A stretch of 13,318 bases of DNA from Polyrhizophydium stewartii (Eukaryota; Chytridiomycota; Chytridiomycetes; Rhizophydiales), in contig JADGIZ010000460.1 of assembly GCA_027604665.1 (NCBI GenBank), positions 1 through 13,318 on the forward strand. The letters are read 5' to 3'. A program made the position numbers and the translations under genes. Under the pieces are notes generated by a model, which was given only the letters and a program-made list of their open reading frames with translations, searched no databases and was not told the DNA's origin. Positions 1 to 10,456 of this stretch are shown here, piece by piece; position 1 is the stretch's first letter; every line of letters starts with the position of its first letter.

Positions 1-3000
1 CGACGGCCCGCTGCTGCGGCCGCAGCCGCCGAGACCGCCGCCATGCGCTGACCCGCCGCCCGCCCGCACGCCGCCTCGACTACGCGCGCGCGCTGTTCCC
101 CGCAGCCGCCGGCCTGCCCGCAGACCCCGCCGGCGCCCGCGCCCGCGTCGCCGCCCTGCGCGCGCTGCTGCAGCAGCTGCTCGCCGCCTGCGTGCTCGAC
201 CGCCTGCGCCCGGACGACGTCGCCGCCTTCTGCCACGAGCTGCACACCGCAGTCGCCCTCCAGCCCGACGCCATCCAGTTCATCCCATGCCACGCCCTGC
301 CCGGCCCGCTCGACACCTCGGACCCGCTCTGCGTGCCCTCGCTGACCATCGACGTGCTCTGGCTGCTCGAGATGCAGCTCGACCCCGCCGGCCTGCCCCC
401 GTCCTCGCCGCTCGTCGCCCAGATCGCCCAGCGCCGCTCCCGCCTGCTCGACCTGACCCGCAGGATCTGCGTAAGCCGCCACCGTCCCGCCGCGCCAGCG
501 ACCACCGCGTCATCCTGCTCACCCGCTTGCCCGCTGCCCAGGCAACCCACATCCTGCCAAAGATCATGCTCTGGGAGCGCCTCGAGCCAGACTTCCTGCA
601 CCCCGCCGGCGTGCTGCCCGACCCAAAGCTGTTTGGCCGCCGCTTCGTGCGCATCAACACCGGCATCAATTACACCCAGAGCAAGTTCAATCTCATGCGC
701 GAGGAGTCGGAGGGCTTCTCAAAGCTCATTGTCGAGCTCGTCGGAAACGCTCCCCCCACCCTCGAGGCCCTGTGGTACGCAAACAAGTCAAAGTCTTACC
801 GAGAGCTGCAGGACATGCGCTCCGCCCTCACCGTCCGCCGCGCCGAGGAGTGTATCCGCAACATCGAGAGCCTCACGGGCTTCTTCAACCTCGACCCAAT
901 CCGCGTCCTCGATATCACCCTCGACGTCTTTGCCAGCAACATCGCCGACCAATGGGACTTTTACATCCAATTGCTGCTCCTGAGCTCGTGGCGGCCGACT
1001 ACCGCTCGCAAGACCGTCAGGCGCCGCGTGCGCCGCTCCGATGCCACCGGCTTCGACGACGTCGACACAGAAATCGACGTCGTCGAGGGCCGCTCCGCCG
1101 TCGCTCAGATCCTGGGCTTCAAGCTCCGTCACTGCCAGGGCTCAAGCGACGTCCGCGAAAAGACCCTCGTCAACCTCGTCTGGGTCACCGCCCTTCTCAT
1201 CAAGCACAACATGGTCCAGCTTGCACACCTGTACGATCATCTGTCGCCCAGCGACGACTCGCACGCCGCAGAGTTCGACGACTATCTCAAGCAGCTCAAG
1301 GAAAAGTGCAAGACCGCCGGTACTTACACCACCTCCACGCTCTCGGGATCGCTGGACGACGACACACCCGCTGCCGGTGGCCTCTCAGGCGCCGCGACGC
1401 CGGGAGGCAAGGATGCCGCAGTGTCCGACACGGCATCGCAAGGCGGCTCGGCATCCCACCACAAGACAAAGCATCCCAACCAAAAGGCCATGCTTGCCGC
1501 CGCCCTGCTTGCCATTGGCGATCTCACAAACGCCCGCGCCATCCTCGACCGTCTGCCGCATCTGCACGTCATGCACCCTGACATTGCTGAGAACATGTGC
1601 CGCGCGCTGCAGGTCGCCATCGAGAACGTGGACGCGCCGCTGAGGCCCCTGCGCGGCGCTGGCGTCGCCCGCAAGCCGCTCCCCTCGTTCGACGACTGCA
1701 AGCTATCCTTCAACTCAACCTCGACCCGCTCCACACCTGTCTTTGATATTCCCATCCAGTCGCGCCGCGGCCCCTTCATGCCCAACCGCTTCTTCCTGCA
1801 CTCTTGGGCAGACTCGGTCCCGCGCGCGTCCGACTTTGCCTCGGCGCTCAACGTCATCCGCGTGCTGCTGGCGTACGTCGGCCCGCATCTGCACCTCGAC
1901 GTGATCCTCTTTGGCAAGCTGATTCGCATCGGCCGCGAGCACGTCACCCAGGTGCGTCCACGCTACTCCCGGCACGCGCCACGCCCAGGCACGCACGCCT
2001 CCCCTCTGACCTGTCGGCACCGTGCCCCGCTCCGCGCAGTCGGGCAACGATCGCGCTGTCATGAACGCCTGGCTCGGCATCATCTCGCAGTACCTGTTCC
2101 CCGCTCTGGCGCAGACGCACTCGAGCCCGGGCCTCGCGCAGGATCTGTGGTCCCTCGTCAGCCTGTGGCCCTACACAACCCGCTACGCACTCTACGGCGA
2201 GTGGAAGCACCGCACGTACAGGCAGATGCCGGAGCTCGAGGTTGCACAGGCCGGCTGCCAGCGCGACTGCAGATACATCATGGCGCGCCTGTCCAAGGAG
2301 ACCATCCGCCAGTACGGCCGCCACATTGCCAAGGTCGCGCACTCGAACCCGCTGGTCGCGTTCACGTACATCATCAAGCAGCTCGAGAGCTACGACAACA
2401 TGATCTCGGTCGTTGTCGATGCGTCGCGGTACCTCACCAGTCTCGAGTTCGACATGCTGTGCTTCTGCCTGATCGAGGCGCTCGCTGACCGCCGCAAGAA
2501 GCGCGTCGAGGACAACGGCACCTTCATCTCGCCGTGGCTCAAGTCGCTCGCGTCCTTCACGGGCATGCTCTTCCGGCGCCACGAGATTGACCTCCAGGGC
2601 ATGCTGCAGTACATTGCGAATCAGCTGGCTGCCGACAACGTCTACGACCTCATTGTGATGCAGGAGATCATCAGCAACATGACAGGCGTCCGGCCGCTCG
2701 ACGACGCGACCGAAAGCCAGCTCGATGCGCTCGCTGGCAGCGACACCATCCGCCGCGAGTCGCTACAAATCGAGGACCAGCGGCAGACGCGCCGCAGCGT
2801 CGCGCGGCTGCTCAAAGGGCTCATCGACTCTGGCCTGCTCGACAAGCTTGGCTTGCTGATTGCGCGCCACCGCAAGGACATCATCTTCCGCACAGACACC
2901 GAGGAGCTCAAAATCCTTGGCTGGCTGGCGGATTACTGTCAGCGCAACTTTCTTCTTTATTTTGACGTGGTGGCGTCCAACATGCCCATGGCCGCGTACG

Positions 3001-6000
3001 AGGAGCATATGCCCTCGCTACAGCGGCTTGTTGTGGATTATGGCCTTGATATGGAGATTGCGTTCCACATCCAGCGGCCGGTGCTTACGCGCCATGTGCG
3101 CGCCGTGGCCTCGCAGATATCCGGCGTCAAGGCCGCTGTTGCGGCACCGCCTTCGAGCGACAAGATGGACGTGGACAGCCTGGACGGCGATGGCGCCGTC
3201 TTGGCAGCTGGGGCAGCAGCCGCGAACCCGGCCGGGACAAGCTTGCACGCGACGCTCGCGCAGATCTCGGACGCGATCCGCATTGTGTTTCCCGAGACGC
3301 AGTGGAGCAACATCTCGGTGTCGTTCTTCGCGACGTTTTGGCAGCTGTCGCTGTACGACATTTTTGTGCCCGAGCAGCGGTACCGCGCGCAGATTGACCG
3401 CCAGACGCAGCTGATCCGCGAGCTCGAGTCCGGGCAGTCCGGTACAACAACGGCGACTGCTACGAGCGCGGCAGCGGCAGCCGCGGCGGCAACGTCCGGC
3501 TCTGGTGCCATGAGCACGGCCAAGAAGAAGGCCGAGCGCGACCGGCTCACGCTGCTAAAGCAGAAGCTCACCAAGGAGCTGCTGGTGCAAAAGACCAACT
3601 ATGAGCACACGATGGCGCGGCTGCATATCGAAAAGACCGAGTGGTTCCTCAAGGCCATGCAGCGCATCTTGTCTGTGCAGACGGTGTTCCAGACGTGCAT
3701 CTTTCCGCGCGCGGTCATCTCGCCTGCGGATGCCATCTACTGTGGCAAGTTTATCAACTTGCTGCACTCGATTGGCACGCTCAATCTATCGACGGCGTCG
3801 CTATATGACCATGTGAGTTTGCGTGCTCATTCTCTCTCGCGAGGGCAGGCGCCAGATGTGGCTGTTGCTGGTGCATCTGCGTGGTTGAATTGCGACTGAC
3901 CTGTCTCTGTCTCGCACGGGGGGCCGTGCGCATGACGCCATGTGCGCTTGGTAGATCTTCAGCAAGGACTGCCTCTCGGCCATCACGTTCTCGTGCACCG
4001 AGTCCGAGGCCAAGAACTTTGGACTGTTTTTGGCGACGTCGCTGCAGATCCTGACGTCGTGGCATTCGAGCAAGCAGGCGTACGAGCGCGACGGAGTGGG
4101 CGACGGGCTGCCGGGCTTTGTGGCGACGCTGCCGCCCGGGTCCGTGGCGCTGTCGCGGTGCTCGATCGAGACGATCTTGGACTACAGTCAGTTCCGGCGG
4201 CTGGTGTTCAAGTGGCACCAGAAGATGCGCAAGGCGTTTCTCGAGGCGCTCCAGTCCAAGGAATACGTGCAGATCCGCAACGCGATCTTGATTCTGGACC
4301 GCGTGATCGAGAGCTTCCCGCTCACGACCGACATTGGCGGGCAGCTGCAGGCTGTTGCCAAGCACCTCGATGAGACGGAGCAGCGCAGTGATTTGAAGCA
4401 GCTTGCGCGGTCGTACTATGCCAAGCTGTATAGCAAGGAGCGGGGATGGGTTTCACCGGCGCGGTTTGCCGACAAGGCACCTGGGCTTTCTCGGAGTGGA
4501 TCGACATCAAGCCTTGCTGCAACAGGTCGCTCGTCTGCTACGGCTGCGCCTGTCGCAACGGGTTCCAGTGCTACTGCCGCCGCGGCGGTCACGGACACCA
4601 AGCAGCAGGACTCGAAGCTCGGCGTCAAGCAGAGCTCGTCACAGCCATCGCTTCCGCCCGCCGCGCAGTCGAGCAACAACGCAAAGCCGACATCGACAAC
4701 CGGTGGCGGCGCGACAGCAAAGACCACTGCGAAGGCTGCTCCCTCGGTGCCGCCGACTCCGCTCGACCGCATGCGGCGGTTTGAGCGTCCGTCGCGGCCG
4801 TCGACGCCCGCCGCGGCGGCCTTGCGCTCGAGCGGTCCGACACCACATGCCTCGCCGCAGCGCAACGACCAGAATCTGTCCGGCGCGCTCGAGGCCGGCG
4901 AGATTGCGTCTGAGGACGGCGAGGTGGCGGATGAATCGTCGCAAGCTGTCGAGTCGTCGCAGCCCAAGGCGTCGCCTGCGCGCGGCGCTGCCAGCACGAC
5001 TGCCGGCGGCGGTGGCGGAGACATGGATGTTGAAATGACGGACGCGACTGCTCGGACGGGCTCGAACTCGAGCCCGCTGCCGACTGCTGCCGCCGCTTCC
5101 GCTCGGGATCGCAACGGCAGCGGGGCTGTCGCGGACGGCGCGGGCAGCCAGTCGTCGTCATCATCTGGGAAGCAGCGCGGGCGGGACAAGGATCGCGAGC
5201 GTGACCGCGAGCGTGACCGCGAGCGTGACCGCGACCGAGAGCGCGACCGAGAGCGCGATCGGGGGCGTGACAAGGATCGCGACTCTCGCGACGGACGTGA
5301 CCCCAAGGAGGCACGTCGCGATGGCAAGGACGGACGCGATGCCAAGGACACTCGAGATGCCAAGGACAGCCGCGGCGGCCGAGAGCGCGAGGTTGAACGC
5401 GACTGGCGGCAGGAGAACCAGCGGCGCAGCCAGCTTGCGCAGTCGCCTGTCGTGGCGTCCCAGCAGCAACAGCCAGCGCAGCATTCACCCCTCCCGCAAC
5501 AACAGCAGCAACAGCAACAGCTGCAATCGGCTCCGCAACACCCGGGATCGCAGCTGTCGCAGCAGCTCACGCGCCGCGACAACGAGCGCGACTTTGCAGA
5601 CCGCGACCGCGACCGTGAGCGCGAGCGGGACCGGGATTCCAAGGATCGGCGCTCGCGCACGGCGTCGGGCGACCGCGAGCTGCAACCTGTGCCGATGCGG
5701 CCCAGCGCCACTGACGGCGCGGCGGCGTCGCGCGACGGCCGCGACTCGCGCGACTCGCGTGACGGCCGCTGGCGTGAGCGCGACCAGCGCGATGGCCGCG
5801 ACTCTCGGGATAGCCGCGACTCGCGCGACAAGGATGCGCCGGCGCAGCCCGCGCAGACACCAGCGGCCGGCAGTGCCGAGTCGCCGGCCGCGGCTCCGAT
5901 GTCGCGCCGCCAGCGCGAGCGTGAACGTGAACGCGATCGAGAGCCCGAACGCGAGCGTGACCGCGACCGAGACCGGGATCGTGACCGCGACCGCAACGGC

Positions 6001-6729
6001 CGAAGCAGCAACGTGACGCCGCCTGGCGCTTCGGCCCAGAGCACTGCTTCTGCTACCACCACGCCGACGCCCTCGATTGCACCTCATCCTGAGCGTGAAG
6101 CTCGCATCGCTGCTGCCGCATCTGCTCCCACGTCTGCTGCCGCCTCTGCTTCCGCGAGCACAGGTTCTGCCGCTGCGGGTGCATCGGCATCTGCGGCGCC
6201 TTCTGCCCACTCGGGCAACCCCGACATCACTGCCGTGGCTGAAAGCTTGCGGCGCAGGCTGAGCATGCAGACTGATACCGGCTCGCGGCGCAGTCGTCGT
6301 GGCGGCGGCGGTCGCGATGGCGGCGACAAGTCCAACAGCGGCGGTGGCCAGCAGCGACCCTCGTCCGACCAGCAGCCGCCACCGCCACCACCGCAACAGC
6401 AGCGGCAGCAACCGCCGCCAACACCGTCGCGGCCGAGCCGCGCCGACGAGCAGCCGGATCTAACGACGCACAAGGTGCATCCGTCGAGAATCTCGCTGAT
6501 CCCTCAGCCTGACGGTCCACCGCCGCCGGCGCAGTCGCAGCAGTCTGGACAGCAACCAAAGCAGCAGCAGCAGCAGCAAGAGCCGGGTCAGCAGCAGGCG
6601 CCGCCGATCAGCCGCCCGAGCATCTTTGCACGGCTCGGCGTGCGGTTGGATACGGGCGGTGCTGGGCCGGATGGATCTGCCGGCGCGCAGCCACCGCCTC
6701 AGCAACAACCACCGCAGCAACAACCACCG

Positions 6730-6761
<32 letters not shown>

Positions 6762-7273
6762 ACAGCAGCAACAGCAACAGTCGCAGCAGAAGCAACAACC
6801 GGCTGACTCGGGTGGCGGTGGACATGGCTCTGGCCAGCGCCGCGATGGGTATCAAGAGCTTGCCGAGTCTGAGCGGCGCAAGCGCAGCCGTGAGGTGAGT
6901 CTATGACTGAGAGATTGTCTGGTTCTTGTCGTGGGTGGAGGCTGATCCGGCGATTGCGCAGCATGAGGACTGGCGTCGAGATAACCGTCGTGGCGGTGGT
7001 GGCGGCGGCGGAAACAACGAGCATGATGACCGGGCCGGCCGTCGCAGATCGCCTCCACCGCGCGACTCGCATGGTGCGTAATTTGCTGGTTGGATGTGTG
7101 CGTGATGATGCGGGGTTGCTGTTGCTTGGGTGCTGATTTGCTGTTTTCGGCGCATAGATGCTCCGGCGTCGCGATCTGGCGGTGGCGGTGGTGGTGGTGG
7201 CGGAGGCGGAGACAACGGCCAGCAATCTGGCAGCTCGCGAGGGTCCAAGCGTGCCAAGCTTGCGCGCCAGTGA
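1..7273 (+). CDS. THO2: THO complex subunit 2 (THO2/THOC2), 5'-partial, six exons
   Basis: Scaffold subunit of the nuclear THO/TREX complex, which couples transcription to mRNP assembly and export. Exons: 3-470, 542-1951, 2040-3812, 3955-6894, 6962-7073 and 7158-7273 (TGA 7271-7273). The first four junctions are phase 0 and the last is phase 1; together they give about 2,272 residues. Identity rests on recalled similarity to human THOC2 along its length: KFNLMREESEGFSKLIVEL (from about 683), FFNLDPIRVLD (about 883), the THOC2 middle region including YLTSLEFDML (about 2430) and WLKSLASFTGMLF (about 2536), then the Tho2 C-terminal domain with FFATFWQLSLYDIFVP (about 3322) and FKWHQKMRKAFLEAL (about 4207). 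From about 4470 the protein is disordered: Ser/Ala, Arg/Asp arrays, poly-Gln, and two Gly runs near the end. The frame is open to the left edge with no in-frame ATG before 372, so the N-terminus lies outside. The Arg-rich translation of bases 3-60 may be intron rather than exon. The family is usually about 1,600 residues; the excess is in the tail. Confidence 0.95.
471..541 (+). other. THO2: THO2 intron 1 (71 bases)
   Basis: Starts GTAAGC and ends CCCAG. Phase 0; it joins ...DLTRRIC to ATHILPKIML, moving the reading frame so that THOC2-like sequence continues. No clear CTGAC element is seen, unlike most other introns here; CTCAC near 518 is the nearest candidate. Confidence 0.88.
1952..2039 (+). 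other. THO2: THO2 intron 2 (88 bases)
   Basis: GTGCGT donor, CTCTGAC branch-like element and CGCAG acceptor. Phase 0, joining ...IGREHVTQ to SGNDRAVMNAW. Confidence 0.9.
3813..3954 (+). other. THO2: THO2 intron 3 (142 bases)
   Basis: GTGAGT donor, GACTGACCTG branch-like element near 3893 and GGTAG acceptor. Phase 0, joining TASLYDH to IFSKDCLSAI. This restores the region corresponding to the YDRVFSDI stretch of human THOC2. The unspliced frame stops at 3897-3899. Confidence 0.92.
5176..6003 (+). repeat. Arg/Asp/Glu-rich arrays in THO2 exon 4
   Basis: Four blocks of alternating Arg with Asp or Glu, at about 5176-5406, 5572-5658, 5728-5835 and 5905-6003, separated by Gln-, Ser- or Pro-rich spacers. 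The underlying DNA is imperfect six-base units of the type CGCGAC, CGTGAC or CGCGAG. Blocks 1 and 4 are mainly RD/RE dipeptides; block 3 is mainly SRDSRDGRD. This mixed-charge composition resembles nuclear-speckle and RNA-binding tails, and the animal THOC2 tail is also Lys/Arg/Glu-rich, so the property rather than the exact sequence looks conserved. Confidence 0.95.
5461..5532 (+). repeat. Gln-rich tract in THO2 (mixed CAG/CAA)
   Basis: In-frame CAG and CAA codons encoding two short Gln runs separated by an Ala/His/Ser/Pro spacer. It lies between the first and second Arg/Asp blocks. The codon mixture argues against recent pure-triplet expansion. Confidence 0.9.
6541..6801 (+). repeat. Gln/Pro-rich region with 17-Gln run in THO2
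   Basis: Gln-rich segments at about 6541-6597 and 6691-6801. The second has PPQQQ units followed by 17 consecutive Gln codons at 6730-6780, seven CAG first and then interspersed CAA. A predicted ordered patch (ISRPSIFARLGVRL, about 6607-6648) lies between the two Gln segments. Confidence 0.95.
6895..6961 (+). other. THO2: THO2 intron 4 (67 bases)
   Basis: GTGAGT donor, GGCTGATCC branch-like element and GCGCAG acceptor. Phase 0, joining RKRSRE to HEDWRRDNRR. If retained, translation ends four residues later at 6904-6906. Confidence 0.8.
7074..7157 (+). other. THO2: THO2 intron 5 (84 bases)
   Basis: GTGCGT donor, GTGCTGATTTG branch-like element and CATAG acceptor. Phase 1 (split Asp codon), joining PPPRDSH to DAPASRSGGGG. 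If retained, translation stops at the TAA at 7079-7081. Confidence 0.78.
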
Positions 7274-7374
7274 AATGAATCTGACGAGCAAGCACGCGGC
7301 ACGCGTTCAGCGCGGCTCGCGAGGCATCAACCTCCACATTTGGATCATTCGGGGATCTGAATCTGCATCTGCCT
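7274..7374. other. Convergent intergenic spacer between THO2 and DBP7
   Basis: These 101 bases separate the two stop codons, so the 3' untranslated regions of THO2 and DBP7 must be very short or overlap as antisense transcripts. I see no canonical AATAAA on either strand and no other gene. Confidence 0.7.
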
Positions 7375-10300
7375 TCATTGCCGCTTCTTGCCGCGGCGCG
7401 CGGCTGATGAAGCGGCAGGCGTCGACGTGGCAGCCGCGCCGCCGCCGCCCTTGCGCAACAGCGTCACGACGTCGCCGTCGGCGAACTCGCTCCTCATGGC
7501 GACCGATGCCATGTGGATGGCCTTGCGCTTCATGTGCCCCGCGGACACGGGCTGGCCGGCGAGGCGCGCGGCGGTCTTGACGCCGAGCGCGTCGCGGCCG
7601 AGGCGGCCGACCACGCCCGACGGCGCCTCGCGCAGCGCAAAGCTCTTGGCGACGTGTCCGAGGTGCAGGTTCTTGATGTGGAAGATGTGGCGCTCGGATG
7701 CGGCGTGGGTGGCGTACGCACGGATCTGCGACGAGAAGGCCTTTTGGGCGAGCTGCACGTTCTGGTATGCGCGTCGCCATCGCAACGCAACAACGGGGAG
7801 ACAGGCAGCGCGTCAGCTTTCGGCAGAGAGAGGGGGGCGGGGACATGCATGCAAAACGTACCTCGGGTGTCGCGAGCACGTATCGCTCAAACGCCATATG
7901 CAAGTCCGTCGCGACAACCTCGAACGTGCGGCGGCTCTTCTTGCCGCCCTTGGCGCCTGCAGACGCGGCACCCGCATCGGCCAAGACGCCGCCAAAGTCG
8001 TGTTTGACAAGCTCCTCGACGACGCCCGTCGTCGCAACGAGGCTGCACCCTAGGTTCTTAAGCACGTCGAGATACGGCAGCTCTGACGGCATGAGGAACA
8101 AGGAAGCCTCGCCGCGGCGGCCCAGACGCGCCGTGCGGCCTATGCGGTGGATGTAGTCGCGCACGTCCGCCGGTGGGTCGTACTGCACGACGTGCGCGAC
8201 GTTGGGCAGATCAAGGCCGCGCGCGGCAACATCTGTGCACAGCAAGACGGACGCCGCGGCGCCGTCGGTCGCGACGGGCGATGAGAAGCCCTGGAACGCG
8301 GCCTGGCGGTACGTGTGCGGCAGCGAGCCATGGAGCTTGAACAGCTTGGTGCGCGGGAGCAGCGACTCGGGCCGCGCGCCTGACCGCACGCGCGCCATCT
8401 CCTGCGGCGACGTGCCCGTTGGCGCCGATGCGCCTGCGTCCTCGTCGTCAGAGTCACCCGCTGCTACCTCCTTGTGGTCCAGTGCCTTGTTGAACACGTC
8501 AAAATGCCAGTCGACCGAGTCGCCTGTGGCCAGGAACACAATGATCTTGAGCGGCTCGGACGGCGGCGCTGCTGCTGTGATGCGGCGGAGCAACCCAACC
8601 AGGGTCACCAGTCGCAACTTGGGCGGCGCGAGAATATAGGCCTGCTTGAGATGCTTGGGGATCGACGCGGCCTCAGCAGCAGGGTCGGAAACGTTTGCAT
8701 CCGTGAGCGCAGATGCAGGCTTGAGCGCGACAGGCACGCTTGGACGCGGCAGAATGTCGCGGCCAAACTCGCCATCGCTCTCGTCGTCGTCGTCGTTACC
8801 GTCGTCTCCGTCATCCTTGGCTACATCCGGTGCATCTGCATCGCTGTCCTCGACATCGCCGCCTTTGCTGTCGGCACCTCGCTTCTTGGCAGGCACTGGC
8901 TCCTTGGCGCGCTTTGCCGATGGCTGGGCGGCAGAGGCAGTGACGTCGCCCGACGCTCCTCCTTCCGTGGCCCCTTCCTCGACGGCCTCAGCTGCAGGCA
9001 GCTCGCGGCTGACGGACACCTCGCCGTTGGCAGCACGGATAAAGTGCGGGTTGACGAGCGCATACTCGGCGAGCTTCTTGACGCCGGCGACGATCGTGGC
9101 CGAGCACAGAATCGTTTGCCTATTCTTTGGCCACCCCGGGACGTGGGTGCGGCGGCGGTTGTTGACCGCAAGCTTGCGTTTCACGTCGAGCAGCTTGAGG
9201 GTCTCTCGGAGCGTCTCCTCGAATCCGAGATGCAGCAGATTGTCGGCCTCGTCGAGCACGAGCCAGCGCAGGTTACCAACGTCAAACGCATCCGTCGACT
9301 TGAGATGGTCGAGCAAGCGGCCGGGCGTGCAGACCAGAATGTTGACGCCCTTTCGCAGGCGAGCCTTTTCCGACTTCTTCTTCTCGCCGCCCGTGACGAG
9401 CGACGACACGATCCAGTGGCGGTACATGACCGTGGGCCGCTTGTGCGGCGGCACGCCCTGCGCATCGAGAGCGGCATCGATGACCGTCTGCGCGTCGTGC
9501 AGCGAGTACTTGAGCAGGGAGTCGAGCACGTCCGAGATCTGGTGGGCCAGCTCGCGCGTCGGCGCAAGCACAATCGCAAACGTGCCTGCATCGCGGGCAA
9601 ACATGTGCTGCGTCGTTGCATGCGTCGCTTGCCTCGCCGCCGAGCGCACGAGGCCGTGCAGGATCGGCAGCAGGAACGCAAGCGTCTTTCCGGAGCCTGT
9701 TTGGGCCTGAATGATTGCATCCGGGTGCAGCGGGTCGAGCAGCGTCGCGATCGAAGCCTTTTGGATGAGAGTGGGCTGCTCGAAGCCCAGCTTGTCGGTG
9801 ATGTGGCGGCACAGAAGCGGGTCGACGCCAAGACCAGCAAATGACTCGAGCTTGCCAAACACCGATGCCATGTCCTGCTTCACATCTTGCTTGGCGGCAG
9901 CTGCGTCTGGCGCCGGCTCGCTGTCCGGCTCGTCGGCATCGTGCATTGCTTCGTCATGCTCGCCATCGTTCTCGCCATCGTGCTCGCCATCGTGCTCTTC
10001 TGCATGCTCGTCCGGATCTGCGGCGCCAGAAAAGAGCGAAGAGATGTATCCGTTGGCAGGCGCCTTGCCGGAGCGGCCGCCGGCACTTGCGCCAGCGGTC
10101 CGGGGCCGCTTGCCCGCGAATCCGCCAGCACCACCGTCTGGCTGCGGCCGCTTCCTCGCGCCGACCCCAGCACCAGCGCTAGCGCTTCCATCCGCCGCGC
10201 CATGGGACTGGTCTGGAGCGCGTAGCGCGCTGCTCGCACCCTGCGCTCGTGGTGCGCCTTGCGAGCCAGCAGCGCCGCCGCCCGGCGGCCCGGTCGACAT

Positions 10301-10456
10301 GCGATGGGCGATCCGCTTGGCCTCCATGCGCCGTGCCTTCCACGAGCTCTTCTTGATCTGCGCCGAGAGACGCTTGATGGCCGGCCCGCCGCTGCTGCCG
10401 CCACCGGCACCTGCATCGGGCTCGTCCGTGACGAGGTTGAGCATGAGTCCGTCCAT
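7375..10456 (-). CDS. DBP7: DEAD-box ATP-dependent RNA helicase Dbp7/DDX31 family
   Basis: Nucleolar ATP-dependent RNA helicase; yeast Dbp7 acts in early 60S pre-ribosome assembly. Exon 1 is 10456-7862 and exon 2 is 7761-7375; 993 residues. Motifs in order: Q motif (GFEQPTLIQ, 224-232), I AQTGSGKT (251-258), Ia PTRELA (299-304), Ib TPGR (377-380), II DEAD (402-405), III SAT (452-454), [10 protein letters not shown] (637-643), [12 protein letters not shown] (741-751), [13 protein letters not shown] (770-780). The family-typical [15 protein letters not shown] precedes Ib (356-370). A C-terminal DUF4217-like region follows (about 816-935) and the tail is basic (RRGKKRQ). The start was chosen because [12 protein letters not shown] resembles Dbp7 N-termini and ATG has G at -3; the frame stays open upstream without homology. 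Longer than yeast Dbp7 (about 740) through low-complexity inserts: a charged N-terminus (145-195), an acidic linker between the RecA domains (about 483-600) and an acidic patch (667-675). All catalytic motifs look intact. Confidence 0.97.
7762..7861 (-). other. DBP7: DBP7 intron (100 bases)
   Basis: Reading the minus strand: GTACGT donor at 7861, AAGCTGACGCG branch-like element and ATACCAG acceptor ending at 7762. Phase 0, joining [10 protein letters not shown] to [10 protein letters not shown] inside the DUF4217-like domain. Reading through without splicing loses all similarity to the family. Confidence 0.93.
8657..9010 (-). other. Low-complexity acidic linker between DBP7 helicase domains
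   Basis: Encodes residues about 483-600, rich in Ala, Asp, Glu and Lys, with an Asp-rich core (about 532-565) after a basic AKKRGADSK patch. It lies between motif III and the second RecA domain. Dbp7 proteins commonly have an extended linker here; the composition varies. Confidence 0.8.
9947..10010 (-). repeat. Short tandem repeat encoding EHDG units in DBP7
   Basis: Imperfect 12-base units (plus strand TCGCCATCGTGC-like) encode [16 protein letters not shown] within the disordered acidic N-terminus, about residues 153-168. The tract is in frame and therefore length-variable without frameshift. Confidence 0.85.

Noticed and set aside
1..51. Frame-1 Ala-rich peptide ending ...TAAMR and TGA at 49-51, possibly the end of an upstream gene
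   Set aside because: Too short to judge. THO2 has no in-frame start before 372 and must extend left, so a separate gene ending here would be hard to fit; it is more likely chance within GC-rich sequence.
4416..6062. Long minus-strand open frame rich in Ser-Arg repeats, resembling an SR splicing factor
   Set aside because: It is the antisense reading of the THO2 Arg/Asp arrays: complements of CGCGAG/CGTGAC units read as Ser-Arg codons. No RNA-recognition motif is present, and the plus strand has the conserved upstream domains.
6730..6780. Poly-Gln run as a candidate unstable trinucleotide expansion
   Set aside because: CAG and CAA codons are interspersed after the first seven CAG, which normally stabilises such tracts; the TRM8 tract is the better candidate.
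8474..9844. 456-codon plus-strand open frame
   Set aside because: It lies wholly antisense to the conserved DBP7 helicase motifs and shows no recognisable domain; GC-rich third positions commonly leave such frames open.
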